Source: Dyella sp. 2HG41-7 (GTDB taxonomy: Bacteria; Pseudomonadota; Gammaproteobacteria; Xanthomonadales; Rhodanobacteraceae). From it: DNA of 64,000 nucleotides. How positions within the stretch are numbered: position 1 is the first letter of the stretch; each line of letters begins with the position of its first letter. This document shows positions 8,987 through 18,924 of this stretch, piece by piece. Made by a program: the position numbers and the translations under genes. The stretch lies in the NCBI RefSeq assembly GCF_021390675.1, contig NZ_JAJEJV010000004.1:310001-374000 (forward strand), given 5' to 3'. The notes below the pieces were generated by a model. It worked only from the letters and a program-made list of their open reading frames with translations, searched no databases and was not told the origin of the DNA.

Positions 8987-10168
8987 TTAGAGATAACTCA
9001 ACCACCACCCGTCGTGGCGTCGCCGCACATCCGCAAACCATTTGCACAGCGGATAAAGCGACACCACGACAAATGCCCAAACCAGATAGACGACCGGCAA
9101 ACCAAAATCCCAACCGGGCGGCGCGGTAAACGGAAAATGCGCGAGATCCGGGGACTGAAACATATTCGCCACCGTGCCATAGCGTATCCAGCACGCGAGA
9201 GTCGCGAGCGCATGAATCAAATAGAAGTGCACGATATAGAAAAACAATGGCACGCGCCCGATAGTATGCGCCGGGCGCAGCAAGGCGGGAACGCCGTGCT
9301 CGAACAAACGTAAAAGCAGCAGCGCCGGGCCAAGCGTCATCATCAGAAACAAAAGCGATGGCGGATATTTGTTGGTATTCACAAATGACATAAGCGTAAA
9401 CACCGGCGACTTTTGTGCGCTCCATGGAAGCGGGTCGCCGTAGGCATTACTAAAACGCAACGCCACAAATCCAATCACCAGCGCCATGCCGACCCAAAAC
9501 AGCAGCGAGCGCCTGGCGCGAACTTCCCATTCGTAGACCGAGCCCAATACGTAACCCATGGCCGTTACGCCAACCCACGGCACCAGTACATACGTCACAA
9601 AGACGAGGTGATCGCCAACGGTGAGCACCGGGCCAAGCTGATGCAGCAAACGCCACACAGGCGCCCATGCACCGAACTGCGTCGCATCGATATTATCCAG
9701 CGCGTTGTGTCCTGCGATCAGCACGATACCGAACGTCGCAATAAGCCATCGCGGCAACCAGATCAGCGCAGCCAGTACGATCATCGCCCAACCCAGCGCC
9801 CATAGCACGATCAGCAGCGTCATCTGATAATCGAAGTTGAATTGCAGTGCGAAGCGCATCACCACCGTATCGAGAAATAGCAGCCAAACACCGCGCGTCA
9901 CCAGAAATCGGGCGAGCGCCGCTTTCGACATGCGCTTTAACGTCAACGATGCACTGGTTCCTGCGAGCAGAAAAAACACCGGCGCGCAGATATGCGTGAT
10001 CCAACGCGTAAAGAACAACGCGGGAGTGGTCGTCGACAAGTCGGTCGGCTGCGACGTCAGGCTGCCGAAGAAATCGTGCGAATGATCCAGCGCCATGATG
10101 ACGATAATGACGCCACGCAGCAGATCGATGGATTCGATGCGCGCCCGATGGGTCGAACCTTCCGCCAT
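8987..10168 (-). CDS. DUF1624 / heparan-alpha-glucosaminide N-acetyltransferase-like membrane protein
   Basis: 393 residues with about ten hydrophobic helices. The N-terminal RIESIDLLRGVIIVIMALDH, with the conserved Asp-Leu-x-Arg-Gly and Asp-His, is the signature of this family of membrane acyltransferase-like proteins. HICAPVFFLLAGTSA follows. GGGAG lies 8 nt before the ATG. The bacterial substrate is unknown. Confidence 0.85.
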   Translation of the reverse strand: MAEGSTHRARIESIDLLRGVIIVIMALDHSHDFFGSLTSQPTDLSTTTPALFFTRWITHICAPVFFLLAGTSASLTLKRMSKAALARFLVTRGVWLLFLDTVVMRFALQFNFDYQMTLLIVLWALGWAMIVLAALIWLPRWLIATFGIVLIAGHNALDNIDATQFGAWAPVWRLLHQLGPVLTVGDHLVFVTYVLVPWVGVTAMGYVLGSVYEWEVRARRSLLFWVGMALVIGFVALRFSNAYGDPLPWSAQKSPVFTLMSFVNTNKYPPSLLFLMMTLGPALLLLRLFEHGVPALLRPAHTIGRVPLFFYIVHFYLIHALATLACWIRYGTVANMFQSPDLAHFPFTAPPGWDFGLPVVYLVWAFVVVSLYPLCKWFADVRRRHDGWWLSYL

Positions 10169-10324
10169 ATCGTTTCTCCCGCTGCAGCGATGCGCAACAG
10201 AGATATCCCCTGTAAGTACCTAAAAATAATCGGGGAAAACCCGTGGCGCAAATACCACCCGGTCATTTCATCGTATGACCAATCGGAAGCATTGGCTCGG
10301 CGAAATTCGCGCCTTGAAGGGCGC

Positions 10325-11209
10325 TCAATTCGCCAAAGGTTCGGTCAACGTCGGCCGTTGCACGCTCAACGCTGTGCCGGCCGCTGCAACGATAATTGCC
10401 ATAATCGCCAGCCATTGCAGCGAACTTAGCTGCTCGCCCAACAACATCACGCCGGCCAAGGCGGCCACGGCCGGTTCCAGGCTCAACAAGGTGCTGAACG
10501 TGCGAGCGGGCAGGCGAGTCATCGAAATCATTTCCAGCGAATACGGCAGCGCCGAGCTAAGCACCGCCACACCCAGCGCATACGGCAGCAACGTTGGCGA
10601 CAGCAACGCGCTGCCGGCATGCGCGACACCGAATGGAATCGCCACCAACGCGCCAATCGACGTACCCAAGGTCACCGCATCCGCACCGTGGCTCGCCCCC
10701 GCTCTTTTCCCCGTCACGATATAAAGCGCCCAGCCCACGCCGGCCGCCAATGCATACGCGACACCCATCGGATCGAGCGCATGGATTTGTCCGCGTAACG
10801 GCAACAACAGCGCCAGGCCGACGATCACCAACGCAATCCACACGAAATCGAGGACGCGGCGCGAACTGAACATCGCCAGGGTGAGCGGCCCGGTAAATTC
10901 CAGCGCCACGGCGATACCCAGCGGAATCGTGCGCAACGACATGTAGAACACCAAGTTCATCGCGCCCATCGAAAGCCCGTAACCCCACAACGCGCGCCAA
11001 TCGCGAGGGCTGCCGGATCGACGCCACGGGCGTCGCCATAGCAGCAAAATCAGCGCGCTCAGTCCCAAGCGATACGCCGTCGCCCCCTGCGCACCCACCA
11101 GCGGAAACAGATGCTTGGCCAGCGATGCGCCGCATTGGTACGACACCATGCTGATCAACAGCGCGCCGATGGCGAGTGCAAGCTGAGCAATGGACGAACG
11201 TGACGACAT
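10325..11209 (-). CDS. rhtA: RhtA-type threonine/homoserine exporter (EamA/DMT family)
   Basis: 294 residues and ten hydrophobic helices in two EamA repeats. YQCGASLAKHLFPLVGAQG, IPLGIAVALEFTGPL and SALPYSLEMISMTRLP match the Escherichia coli RhtA sequence closely, as recalled. RhtA exports homoserine and threonine from the inner membrane. The start at 11209 matches the family's N-terminus; an in-frame ATG at 11269 would add a non-family extension. Confidence 0.85.
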   Translation of the reverse strand: MSSRSSIAQLALAIGALLISMVSYQCGASLAKHLFPLVGAQGATAYRLGLSALILLLWRRPWRRSGSPRDWRALWGYGLSMGAMNLVFYMSLRTIPLGIAVALEFTGPLTLAMFSSRRVLDFVWIALVIVGLALLLPLRGQIHALDPMGVAYALAAGVGWALYIVTGKRAGASHGADAVTLGTSIGALVAIPFGVAHAGSALLSPTLLPYALGVAVLSSALPYSLEMISMTRLPARTFSTLLSLEPAVAALAGVMLLGEQLSSLQWLAIMAIIVAAAGTALSVQRPTLTEPLAN

Positions 11210-11363
11210 GGGTGCGTGCGTAACGGGATAAGTGTGTTCATCATGCCAGCAAGCAGCGATGAAACCCATGACGTAGGCCGTCTATTTGGCGGTATTACTG
11301 ACAACGTATGGCAGTAATGATGGTAATCGATTTAAAAATAACCTCGGATAATCCGCTTTATAT

Positions 11364-12209
11364 TCACGGTCGACCGGCCGCTGCTGCTGGCGCCTCCGTG
11401 GTCAATATCAATCCGGTGCGTTCCGCGGCCACCGCGACATAGTTCTCCATGCCACGCCACTCGGTCGCAACCAGAAACAGCGTTTTACCCGTCTCGCCAC
11501 CCAGCATGCACGCAAAGCAGCCGCGATCCAGCGCGACGGTTTGCAGCACTTCACCGCCTTCACGCACGCGTACGCAGCGTTTGTTCGGCACATCGCCGTA
11601 CCAAACGGCGTTTTCAGCATCGATGCAAATGCCGTCGGGATAACCGTTTTCCAACGCTGCCCAAATACGACGACGAGTGAGGCTTCCGTCTACGTCGATA
11701 TCGAATGCCGTCAGTCGTTTTCCATGCGATTCGGCAATGATCAACGTCGCACCGTCCGCTGTAATCGCCATGCCGTTTGGAAACGCGATGTTGTCGGCCA
11801 CCTGCCGTACGGCGCCTTCTGGCGTCACTACCGCAATCACGCCCGGGCCGCCGTTGACGTACGCGTAGCCACGTCGATCCACCACGATTTCGTTCCAGCC
11901 AAGATCGGAAACGACGCGCAAATCCGCATGCGTCGCGATCGTACCGTCCGTTTCTCGGCGCAGCAGCAAGCTGGCCGCGCCCGCTACGATCAGGAGACGT
12001 CCATCGGGCAGCCAATCGATGGAGCAGGGCAGCTCAAGCTGCGTGTCGATCACCACCTCGCTATTCCCCAACGGGTCCACGGTGACGATTTGTTGCGCGC
12101 CCCAATCGGCAAACCAGAGGCGTCCGTCATGCCATCGCGGTGACTCGCCCATCGCGATGCCGTTCATAAGTACTTGAACTTCAGGCTGAAGAAAGGGTTT
12201 CGCAGACAT
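11364..12209 (-). CDS. SMP-30/gluconolactonase/LRE-family protein
   Basis: 281 residues forming a six-bladed beta-propeller. MGESPRWHDGRLWFADW carries the metal-binding Glu of blade 1, and FPNGMAITADGATLIIAES and YPDGICIDAENAVWYGD carry the Asn and Asp ligands. Members hydrolyse sugar lactones or related esters with a divalent metal. GGAGG ends 8 nt before the ATG at 12209; the upstream in-frame start at 12224 would overlap that site. It appears to be monocistronic. Confidence 0.88.
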   Translation of the reverse strand: MSAKPFLQPEVQVLMNGIAMGESPRWHDGRLWFADWGAQQIVTVDPLGNSEVVIDTQLELPCSIDWLPDGRLLIVAGAASLLLRRETDGTIATHADLRVVSDLGWNEIVVDRRGYAYVNGGPGVIAVVTPEGAVRQVADNIAFPNGMAITADGATLIIAESHGKRLTAFDIDVDGSLTRRRIWAALENGYPDGICIDAENAVWYGDVPNKRCVRVREGGEVLQTVALDRGCFACMLGGETGKTLFLVATEWRGMENYVAVAAERTGLILTTEAPAAAAGRP

Positions 12210-12358
12210 ACGGTCAACCTCCACATCACGGTCAAATTTCGTGTGTATGCCCTATAGACGATTCACATGGGCGCAAACAGACATATCGTCTCGGCCATAG
12301 GCGGCTCGCGACGATCGTGTAAAACTCGCGGGTCTGTCGATAAACCGGAGCATGAACC

Positions 12359-12808
12359 GTGAAGCAGCCGACGGCCTTATTGAAAGCAGCTGATATCGAA
12401 GCCATGAGCCCCACGCGCTCCGTTCACACGCTGAATCCCAACGGCGTTCGACTTAAAAAGCCCGTCGGCGATATAACGGGCTTAACGCAGCTCGGCGCGC
12501 TGATCGTGACGTTGATGCCCGGTCACGAATCCTCCGAATATCATCGCCATCATTACGAAGAGGAATGCGTCTACATTCTCTCCGGGCATGGCGAAGCCGT
12601 GATCGACGATCAACGCTACAGCATCGAAGCGGGCGATTTTCTAGGCTTTGCGCGCAATGGGCCAGCGCATGTCGTTATCAATACAGGGAACGAGCCGCTC
12701 GTCACGCTCGTGGTCGGACAGCGGTTGGAACACGATGTCTGCGATTACCCGCATAAAGGCGTAAGACTTTTTATCGCGGGCGACAAAGAGGTTTATACAG
12801 ACCTCTGA
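12359..12808 (+). CDS. Cupin-domain protein
   Basis: 149 residues with one cupin domain. EYHRHHYEEECVYILSG fits cupin motif 1 with a His pair and Glu, and GDFLGFARNGPAHVVIN fits motif 2. The start is GTG at 12359, with GGAG 8 nt upstream; the ATG at 12352 is out of frame. It is divergent from the SMP-30 gene, across a 149-nt intergenic region that should hold both promoters. Its substrate is unknown. Confidence 0.8.
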   Translation: MKQPTALLKAADIEAMSPTRSVHTLNPNGVRLKKPVGDITGLTQLGALIVTLMPGHESSEYHRHHYEEECVYILSGHGEAVIDDQRYSIEAGDFLGFARNGPAHVVINTGNEPLVTLVVGQRLEHDVCDYPHKGVRLFIAGDKEVYTDL

Positions 12809-12854
12809 TTTAAAGTGGTCCGTCGTTGATCCAGCCCGATCCTCTCTTGATGAT

Positions 12855-13838
12855 CTATTTACTCACCGTCGAACACGGCGAGCCGCTCTTCCGCATCGCA
12901 TGAAATTCGATGGAAAGACCGAGATCATCCTGCGTGGGCGCAAGGAGCGATTCACCAAACAGTCCGTGATAGGTCACCAGCCTGCGCTCATAACCACGCT
13001 CGACCCAGCGTTGCGCTCGCCCAAGATCGACCACGCCGAGACTCACGCCAAGAATGCGTGGACCGCCGCTGGTCATGACTTGCTTCGCCATGCCGTCACC
13101 GTCGGGTTGAAGCGCCAACAACGCCGTCGGGCCGACCGGTACGCAAAATCCTTTCGCGCCGACTTCAGGTAAGGTCACCGGCACCGCGTGACCGAAGCCC
13201 ATCTTCTCCAGCTGCGCGCGATCCGCCTCGGCGTCGCCGGATACCAACCATATCGACGAGAGTTCGCGCGCACCGTTGGGATGCTCGCGCGTTACGCGAT
13301 AGTCGTCGGCCTTTGTTGGATCGAACTGGTCGGGTGCGTAGTTGGCTGCGTAGTCGATAAAGAACGTATTACTCGATAAGGGTGCACGGTCGAACGCGAA
13401 CAAACGCCAGCCCGGTTTCGCGCTATCGGGACCGGAGAAAAATGGCGTCACCGCATAGTGCAGCGCTTGCAACGAACGATGAATGGCATCCAGCGACGAG
13501 GAACGAAAACCGAAACTGCGCGAACCCGGTCCGCCTTTCAACACTTGCTGGTCTTCCTGCATGCCCGGATCGAACGTGGGGTTGGGCTGCGCGACGCCAA
13601 GCAGTTCCATAAAGCTGCTATCCGAAAACCGGATATAACGATTCGCCACGCCTGCAGGATCGTGCCCGGGTCGCACCTGAAAGCCCAGCTTGACCGACAT
13701 GATCGACGTCACCTGATCGATGCTGCGTCCCCACAGCAAAATATGGTCGAGTCGCGTGATGGGCTCTGGCGTCGATGTCGAAGCCTGCGCCGCACCCGCA
13801 CACAAAAACCATGCCGAAACCAACAAGATCAAGCGCAT
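12855..13838 (-). CDS. Secreted VOC-superfamily (glyoxalase-like) protein
   Basis: 327 residues. A signal peptide (MRLILLVSAWFLCAGAAQA) precedes a glyoxalase-like domain opening with ITRLDHILLWGRSIDQ and containing FSDSSFMELLGV. Two VOC modules fill the length, as in the 'glyoxalase-like' family Pfam groups near PF13468. The start at 13838 gives the signal peptide and has GAGG 6 nt upstream; longer starts hide it. The export of a VOC protein is unusual but known. The reaction is unknown. Confidence 0.75.
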   Translation of the reverse strand: MRLILLVSAWFLCAGAAQASTSTPEPITRLDHILLWGRSIDQVTSIMSVKLGFQVRPGHDPAGVANRYIRFSDSSFMELLGVAQPNPTFDPGMQEDQQVLKGGPGSRSFGFRSSSLDAIHRSLQALHYAVTPFFSGPDSAKPGWRLFAFDRAPLSSNTFFIDYAANYAPDQFDPTKADDYRVTREHPNGARELSSIWLVSGDAEADRAQLEKMGFGHAVPVTLPEVGAKGFCVPVGPTALLALQPDGDGMAKQVMTSGGPRILGVSLGVVDLGRAQRWVERGYERRLVTYHGLFGESLLAPTQDDLGLSIEFHAMRKSGSPCSTVSK

Positions 13839-13970
13839 GCGATGCCTCACAGGAAATCCTTTCGTTGATGACGCGAGCGCGCCGCGGATGTCATGAAGCG
13901 CTCTTTTATGCGAGATCGAGCCAACACTCACAAGGACAATTTCCGGACAAAAACAGCCAACGCATTGCGA

Positions 13971-14906
13971 TCAAACGCCTGCGCTTCGACGCAGCGATTG
14001 CGGCGACATGCCAAAGGCGCGCACAAACGCGCGACGCATACGGGTCGCATCGCCGAAACCTGTCGAAGCCGCAATATGATCGAAGTGGTTATGGCTTGTC
14101 TCGACCGCAACGCGCGCAGCCTCCAATCGCAAGCCTTCCACGACCTTCGCGGGTGTCGCACCGATTTCCGCCACAAACGCGCGCGAAAAATGACGCGGGC
14201 TCATCGCGGCGCGTTCGGCCAATCGCTCCACCGTCATCGGTTCGGCGATGCGTTCGCGCATCCAGCCGATCAAGTCGACGAAGCGACCGGTCTTGCCGCC
14301 CTGATCGACGAGTGCGGAGTATTGCGTCTGTCCACCGTGTCGTCGCTGATGCACGACCAGCTGCTGCGCCGTGCGTCGTGCGATGCCGGGACCCAGATCG
14401 TCTTCGACCAGCGCCAGCGCAAGATCGATGCCGGCGGAAATGCCCGCCGACGTCCAGACGTTGCCATCGCGGACGAACATCCGGTCGGCATCGAGCCGCA
14501 CGTTCGGATAAAGCGTTTGGAAACGCTCGGCCGCAGCCCAGTGAGTGGTCGCGCGACGTCCATCGAGCAACCCGGCCTGCGCTAAGAAAAACGCGCCGGA
14601 ACAAACGCCCGCCGCGCGCCGCCACGCGTCGTCGCCGAGCCAGGACACGATATCGACCTGGCCCTCTTCAACCTGCGCCAGATTACCGCCCGACACGATC
14701 ACCGTATCGACATGTCGCGGTTCAATCGGCGCGGCAGCCAGGCACACGCCCGATGAGCTGCGCACCACGCCGCCGCCCGGCGCCAGCACGTGAATCGCGT
14801 AACTACCCGGCCGGAAACGCTCCGCCATCTCGAAGACGGCCACCGGGCCGGCGGCATCCAGCAGCTGAAATCCCGGAAAAACGACGATGGCGATTTCGCG
14901 TCGCAT
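13971..14906 (-). CDS. GlxA-family transcriptional regulator (DJ-1/PfpI domain plus AraC HTH)
   Basis: 311 residues. An N-terminal DJ-1/PfpI-like domain (REIAIVVFPGFQLLDAAGP, with the nucleophile-elbow cysteine in GVCSGAFFLAQAG) is followed by a C-terminal AraC helix-turn-helix pair (ERLAERAAMSPRHFSRAF and ASTGFGDATRMRRAFVRAFG). The start at 14906 matches the family N-terminus; the in-frame codon at 14969 adds an atypical leader. The effector and targets are unknown. Confidence 0.9.
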   Translation of the reverse strand: MRREIAIVVFPGFQLLDAAGPVAVFEMAERFRPGSYAIHVLAPGGGVVRSSSGVCLAAAPIEPRHVDTVIVSGGNLAQVEEGQVDIVSWLGDDAWRRAAGVCSGAFFLAQAGLLDGRRATTHWAAAERFQTLYPNVRLDADRMFVRDGNVWTSAGISAGIDLALALVEDDLGPGIARRTAQQLVVHQRRHGGQTQYSALVDQGGKTGRFVDLIGWMRERIAEPMTVERLAERAAMSPRHFSRAFVAEIGATPAKVVEGLRLEAARVAVETSHNHFDHIAASTGFGDATRMRRAFVRAFGMSPQSLRRSAGV

Positions 14907-15146
14907 GATGGCAATCGCATGACCGGATGCAGTAACGGGAAAGTGGCGTAACTGTCGGGTGGGCGTCAAGTTACGGGCGGATGAGCTAATGCCATATCGA
15001 CTTGTCTGTCGTTGTCGGCTAAATGTCCGCGTTCCTCATCATTGAAATAGAAACACAGTGTCTGCATTTCGACGTTTCCAGCCATAACGCCTTACGGCCG
15101 CGCTAAAGCGTAAACTGAAATAATTCGAACCCACATTCGAGACGCA

Positions 15147-16094
15147 ATGAACGAGCAGACCACTCCGACACCGCACGCCATTTCCGTTCGTGGCGTCAAC
15201 AAGACCTACAAGGGCGGCTTCCAGGCATTGAAGTCGATCGATCTCGATATAAAGCACGACGAGATCTTCGCGCTGCTGGGCCCGAACGGTGCGGGCAAGA
15301 CCACGTTGATCAGCATCATCTGCGGTATCGTCACGCCAACCGGCGGCACGGTCACCGCCGACGGCTACGACGTGTTGCGGGATTATCGAATCACGCGCTC
15401 GAAAATCGGTTTGGTGCCGCAGGAGCTGTCGACCGATGCGTTCGAAACGGTATGGGCGTCGGTCAGGTTCAGCCGCGGCTTGTACGGTCGTCCGCGCAAC
15501 GACAAGCACATCGAAAAGGTGTTGCGCGATTTGTCGCTGTGGGAGAAGAAAGACTCGAAGATCATGACCTTGTCCGGCGGCATGAAACGTCGCGTGCTGA
15601 TCGCCAAGGCGCTCGCTCACGAACCCAGCATCCTGTTTCTGGATGAGCCTACCGCCGGCGTAGATGTGGAGCTTCGCCACGACATGTGGAACATGGTGCG
15701 CGGCCTTCGCGAAACCGGCGTCACGGTGATTCTCACCACGCACTACATCGAAGAAGCGGAAGAAATGGCCGACCGCGTCGGCGTCATCACGCGCGGCGAA
15801 TTGATCCTGGTGGAAGAGAAGCGCGCGTTGATGCGCAAGCTCGGCAAGAAGCAACTGATGATCATGCTTCAATCACCCATGCAAGCCATACCCGACGCGT
15901 TGAATGCGTACGCGCTGGAACTTTCCGGCGACGGTTCCACGTTGACGTACACCTTCGACGCCCAAAGCGAGGACACCGGTATTACGGTGCTATTGCGCAA
16001 GCTGGACGAGTTAGGCGTCGGCTTCAAGGACCTGCATACCTTGGAAAGTTCGCTCGAAGATATTTTCGTCAGTCTGGTACGGGGTGCACCATGA
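15147..16094 (+). CDS. ABC-2-type transporter ATP-binding protein
   Basis: 315 residues. Walker [10 protein letters not shown] (residues 45-53), signature LSGGMKRRV and Walker [13 protein letters not shown] are all intact. The C-terminal region of about 90 residues is typical of drug or polysaccharide ABC-2 exporters (DrrA/YadG-like). It couples to the permease by an ATGA overlap. E. coli YadG/YadH is the nearest pair I recognise by layout; the cargo is unknown. Confidence 0.93.
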   Translation: MNEQTTPTPHAISVRGVNKTYKGGFQALKSIDLDIKHDEIFALLGPNGAGKTTLISIICGIVTPTGGTVTADGYDVLRDYRITRSKIGLVPQELSTDAFETVWASVRFSRGLYGRPRNDKHIEKVLRDLSLWEKKDSKIMTLSGGMKRRVLIAKALAHEPSILFLDEPTAGVDVELRHDMWNMVRGLRETGVTVILTTHYIEEAEEMADRVGVITRGELILVEEKRALMRKLGKKQLMIMLQSPMQAIPDALNAYALELSGDGSTLTYTFDAQSEDTGITVLLRKLDELGVGFKDLHTLESSLEDIFVSLVRGAP

Positions 16095-16852
16095 ATATTC
16101 CCGCGATTCGCGCCATTTATCGTTTCGAGATGGCCCGCACCTTCCGCACGCTGACGCAGAGCATCGTCTCGCCCGTATTGTCGACATCGTTGTATTTCAT
16201 CGTATTCGGCACGGCGATCGGTTCGCGCATGGGGCATATCGGCGGCACGAGTTACGGCGCCTTTATCATTCCCGGCTTGATCATGCTGTCGATTCTCAAC
16301 GAGAGCATCTCCAACGCGTCGTTCGGCATTTACCTGCCGAAGTGGTCCGGCACCATTTACGAGCTGCTTTCCGCGCCGGTGTCACCACTCGAAGCGGTGC
16401 TGGGTTATGTCGGCGCCGCGTCGACCAAATCGGTGATGCTTGGTCTTCTGATCTTGCTTACCGCGCGTTTCTTCGTGCCATACAGCGTCTTGCATCCCGT
16501 ATGGATGATCGTCTTTTTGTTGCTGACTGCCGTCACCTTCTGTTCGTTCGGTTTCATCATCGGTTTGTGGGCCGACGACTTCCAGAAACTGCAGGTGATC
16601 CCGCTGATGATCGTGACGCCGCTGACGTTTCTCGGTGGTGCGTTCTATTCCATCGGCATGCTACCGCCGTTTTGGCAGAAGGTCGCGTTGTTCAACCCAG
16701 TGGTATATCTGATCAGCGGTTTTCGATGGAGTTTCTACGGTCAGTCCGATGTCAACGTCGTATTGAGCGTGAGCATGACGGCGGCGTTTCTGTTGCTTTG
16801 CGCCTTGGCCATTGGGTGGATATTCCGGACCGGCTACAAGCTGCGCTCGTAG
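16091..16852 (+). CDS. ABC-2-type transporter permease (YadH-like)
   Basis: 253 residues with six hydrophobic helices. The N-terminal [20 protein letters not shown] and the [18 protein letters not shown] segment are typical of ABC-2 permeases of the YadH/NodJ group. The ATG overlaps the ATPase stop codon (ATGA). The two genes form a complete transporter of two ATPases and two permeases. Confidence 0.92.
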   Translation: MNIPAIRAIYRFEMARTFRTLTQSIVSPVLSTSLYFIVFGTAIGSRMGHIGGTSYGAFIIPGLIMLSILNESISNASFGIYLPKWSGTIYELLSAPVSPLEAVLGYVGAASTKSVMLGLLILLTARFFVPYSVLHPVWMIVFLLLTAVTFCSFGFIIGLWADDFQKLQVIPLMIVTPLTFLGGAFYSIGMLPPFWQKVALFNPVVYLISGFRWSFYGQSDVNVVLSVSMTAAFLLLCALAIGWIFRTGYKLRS

Positions 16853-16879
16853 GCCTCACGCAGGTGAATAAGTTGCACG

Positions 16880-17935
16880 CTACACCAGCAAGCCGGGGTG
16901 TGGATTGATACCGAATGGCGCGGCTTCTCCCAATCGCAATGCGGAAGCGACGAATGCCCAGAGCGCTTCGGGCGGAGGCGCATCTGCGGGCGGCGATCCA
17001 TCGGCTTGCTGGCGTCCCACAGCGCCAGTTCTAACGTACTTGCCGATAACCGTCGCGGTACCGCCTTTGGCGTGATCGGCGCCAGGTAGCGTACGGCTGA
17101 ATTCGCCCGTCAGCAGCGTGACGACATTGCGGCCTGGGATCGCCATGACGCGACTGAGAAACGTTGCAAGCATGGGGGTAATGGGCGCCATGATCTCGCG
17201 CGCTATTTTTCCAATATCGTCGCGGTGCGTATCGAACTGCCGATCCTGGCGGCCGGTGTAGGCCGGCTGTGCGTAAATCACGCTCGCGCCTTCATGCACG
17301 AGCGCTTCCACTGCAGCGAATGTCGAGCGTTGATCGTCGATCGCGCGGTTGGCGCCAAAAGCGCCGTAGGCTTCGCGGATATCGTTGAATTGCGCGATCG
17401 ATAGCGTGCGACGCGCGTCGTCGAGTTTTCCGATTCGTTCGACGCCGATACCTTGTTCGACAGGTGGATTTGCGGAGACACCCACCGGAAAGCCCAAGTT
17501 GTTGACGACGGCACAGGGAATCGCGCTGTGCGGCATCGCCGCAGCGCAGCGCAGCAGCTGGCTGCGCGAACCCGATTGCAATACCGCCACGCGCGAATCG
17601 TTGTGCGAATAAAGGCCATGCCGAAAATGCACCGACGCCATATGGCTCCGAGCCACGGCGGGCAACGCCCCCAGTGAACCGGCGTCCACATAAAGCCCGT
17701 TGCCTAAGCCGCGCACGTTGTCTCGTGTTACGCCGAATGCGCCATTGGCTAGAAAAGCATCCGCGCTATTGAACAAGCCGGCGGGGCCGCCGTTTAACCA
17801 CCACACGACCAGAGTAGGGCGTTCAGAACGAGGACCTGCCTTCGCCAGTAGATTCCAGTCGCCGAGGGCCAGTGCGCCGGTCAAGGCAGCACTCGCTTTG
17901 AGAAAGCTGCGTCGTGTCATCGTGGTTGAGTCCAT
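16880..17935 (-). CDS. DUF1501-family protein with Tat signal
   Basis: 351 residues. The N-terminus has a twin-arginine motif (MTRRSFLKASAALTGALAL) and then TLVVWWLNGGPAG, the hallmark of DUF1501, a sulfatase/alkaline-phosphatase-fold family exported folded to the periplasm. LLTGEFSRTLPGADHAKGG matches the conserved metal-site region (GEFGRTP...H in relatives). The ATG at 17935 has GAGG 9 nt upstream. No DUF1800 partner gene, often found next to it, is present. Confidence 0.85.
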   Translation of the reverse strand: MDSTTMTRRSFLKASAALTGALALGDWNLLAKAGPRSERPTLVVWWLNGGPAGLFNSADAFLANGAFGVTRDNVRGLGNGLYVDAGSLGALPAVARSHMASVHFRHGLYSHNDSRVAVLQSGSRSQLLRCAAAMPHSAIPCAVVNNLGFPVGVSANPPVEQGIGVERIGKLDDARRTLSIAQFNDIREAYGAFGANRAIDDQRSTFAAVEALVHEGASVIYAQPAYTGRQDRQFDTHRDDIGKIAREIMAPITPMLATFLSRVMAIPGRNVVTLLTGEFSRTLPGADHAKGGTATVIGKYVRTGAVGRQQADGSPPADAPPPEALWAFVASALRLGEAAPFGINPHPGLLV

Positions 17936-18055
17936 GTTGGCGTGCCTCATTCATGTGGCGACCGTCGATCGCATCTCGCGAGTCGCCGCGTTGTTGCTTC
18001 TGCGCCAGATTCAGACGTAGCCTAGGTCGTCCGTCTTTCGATAGGTCGCCATCTT

Positions 18056-18856
18056 GTGTCGCATTTCAGACATCAGCCTGTGCGGGTGGCAGCATGGCCG
18101 ATCACGGCGCTTGCCAAGGATTACCCGCGCGGATGGCATGTGCCCAAACATCGGCATCGTCGTGGTCAGCTGATCTACGCCAAAGCAGGCGTGATGCAGG
18201 TGACGACGCGCGAAGGTATCTGGATCGTTCCTCCGCAGCGCGCGTTGTGGATCCCGCTGGGCATGGAGCACGAAATTCAAATGGAAGGGCAAGTGGCTGT
18301 GCGCATGCTGTATCTGGATCGGTCCAACAGCGCGTTGTTCGGTTCGCACTGCAAGGTGCTGTCGGTTTCTGCGCTATTGCGCGAACTGATCCTGGCGGCC
18401 GTGCAGGCGCATGCAGATAAACGTCGGAAGCGCATGGTTGTCCTCGCGCATTTGTTGTTGCATGAACTGCAAGAAGCCAAAGAAGAGGCTTTGCACATAC
18501 CGGTGCCGTCAGATCCGCGACTCAAAACCGTTTGCCAACGCTTGCTGGCTGGAACCTCACGCGTCGAGTCTCTGGAACAGTTGGCGACGCACGTTGGCGC
18601 AAGCAGCCGAACCTTAGCGCGGCTGTTCGAGAGCGAATTGCAGATGTCGTTTGTGCGCTGGCGTCAGCATGTCCGATTGGCCCGCGCGTTGAGCCAGATA
18701 AGCCAAGGCCGCGCCATCAAAGCTGTGGCGCGCGACGCTGGCTATGCAAGTTGCAGCGCTTTCAGCAGCATGTTTCGTCGCGTGCTGGGCATTACCCCTA
18801 CCCACTATATGACTCAGGCGACGGAGCCCTCGGCAGCGTCTTCGAGTCCGATGTAA
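18056..18856 (+). CDS. AraC-family regulator with N-terminal cupin domain
   Basis: 266 residues. An AraC-type cupin sensor (HVPKHRHRRGQLIYAKAGVM, then WIVPPQRALWIPLGMEH) is followed by two helix-turn-helix motifs (LEQLATHVGASSRTLARLF; VARDAGYASCSAFSSMFRR). The start is GTG at 18056 with a weak upstream site. It lies 68 nt before the multicopper oxidase gene in the same direction and may regulate it, though this is inferred from position only. Confidence 0.88.
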   Translation: MSHFRHQPVRVAAWPITALAKDYPRGWHVPKHRHRRGQLIYAKAGVMQVTTREGIWIVPPQRALWIPLGMEHEIQMEGQVAVRMLYLDRSNSALFGSHCKVLSVSALLRELILAAVQAHADKRRKRMVVLAHLLLHELQEAKEEALHIPVPSDPRLKTVCQRLLAGTSRVESLEQLATHVGASSRTLARLFESELQMSFVRWRQHVRLARALSQISQGRAIKAVARDAGYASCSAFSSMFRRVLGITPTHYMTQATEPSAASSSPM

Positions 18857-18924
18857 CGTAAGGTTCGCAGGAAAATCCCCAACAAGACGCGCTTTGCGGC
18901 CGCGTTCAACGTTCGAGATCTCCC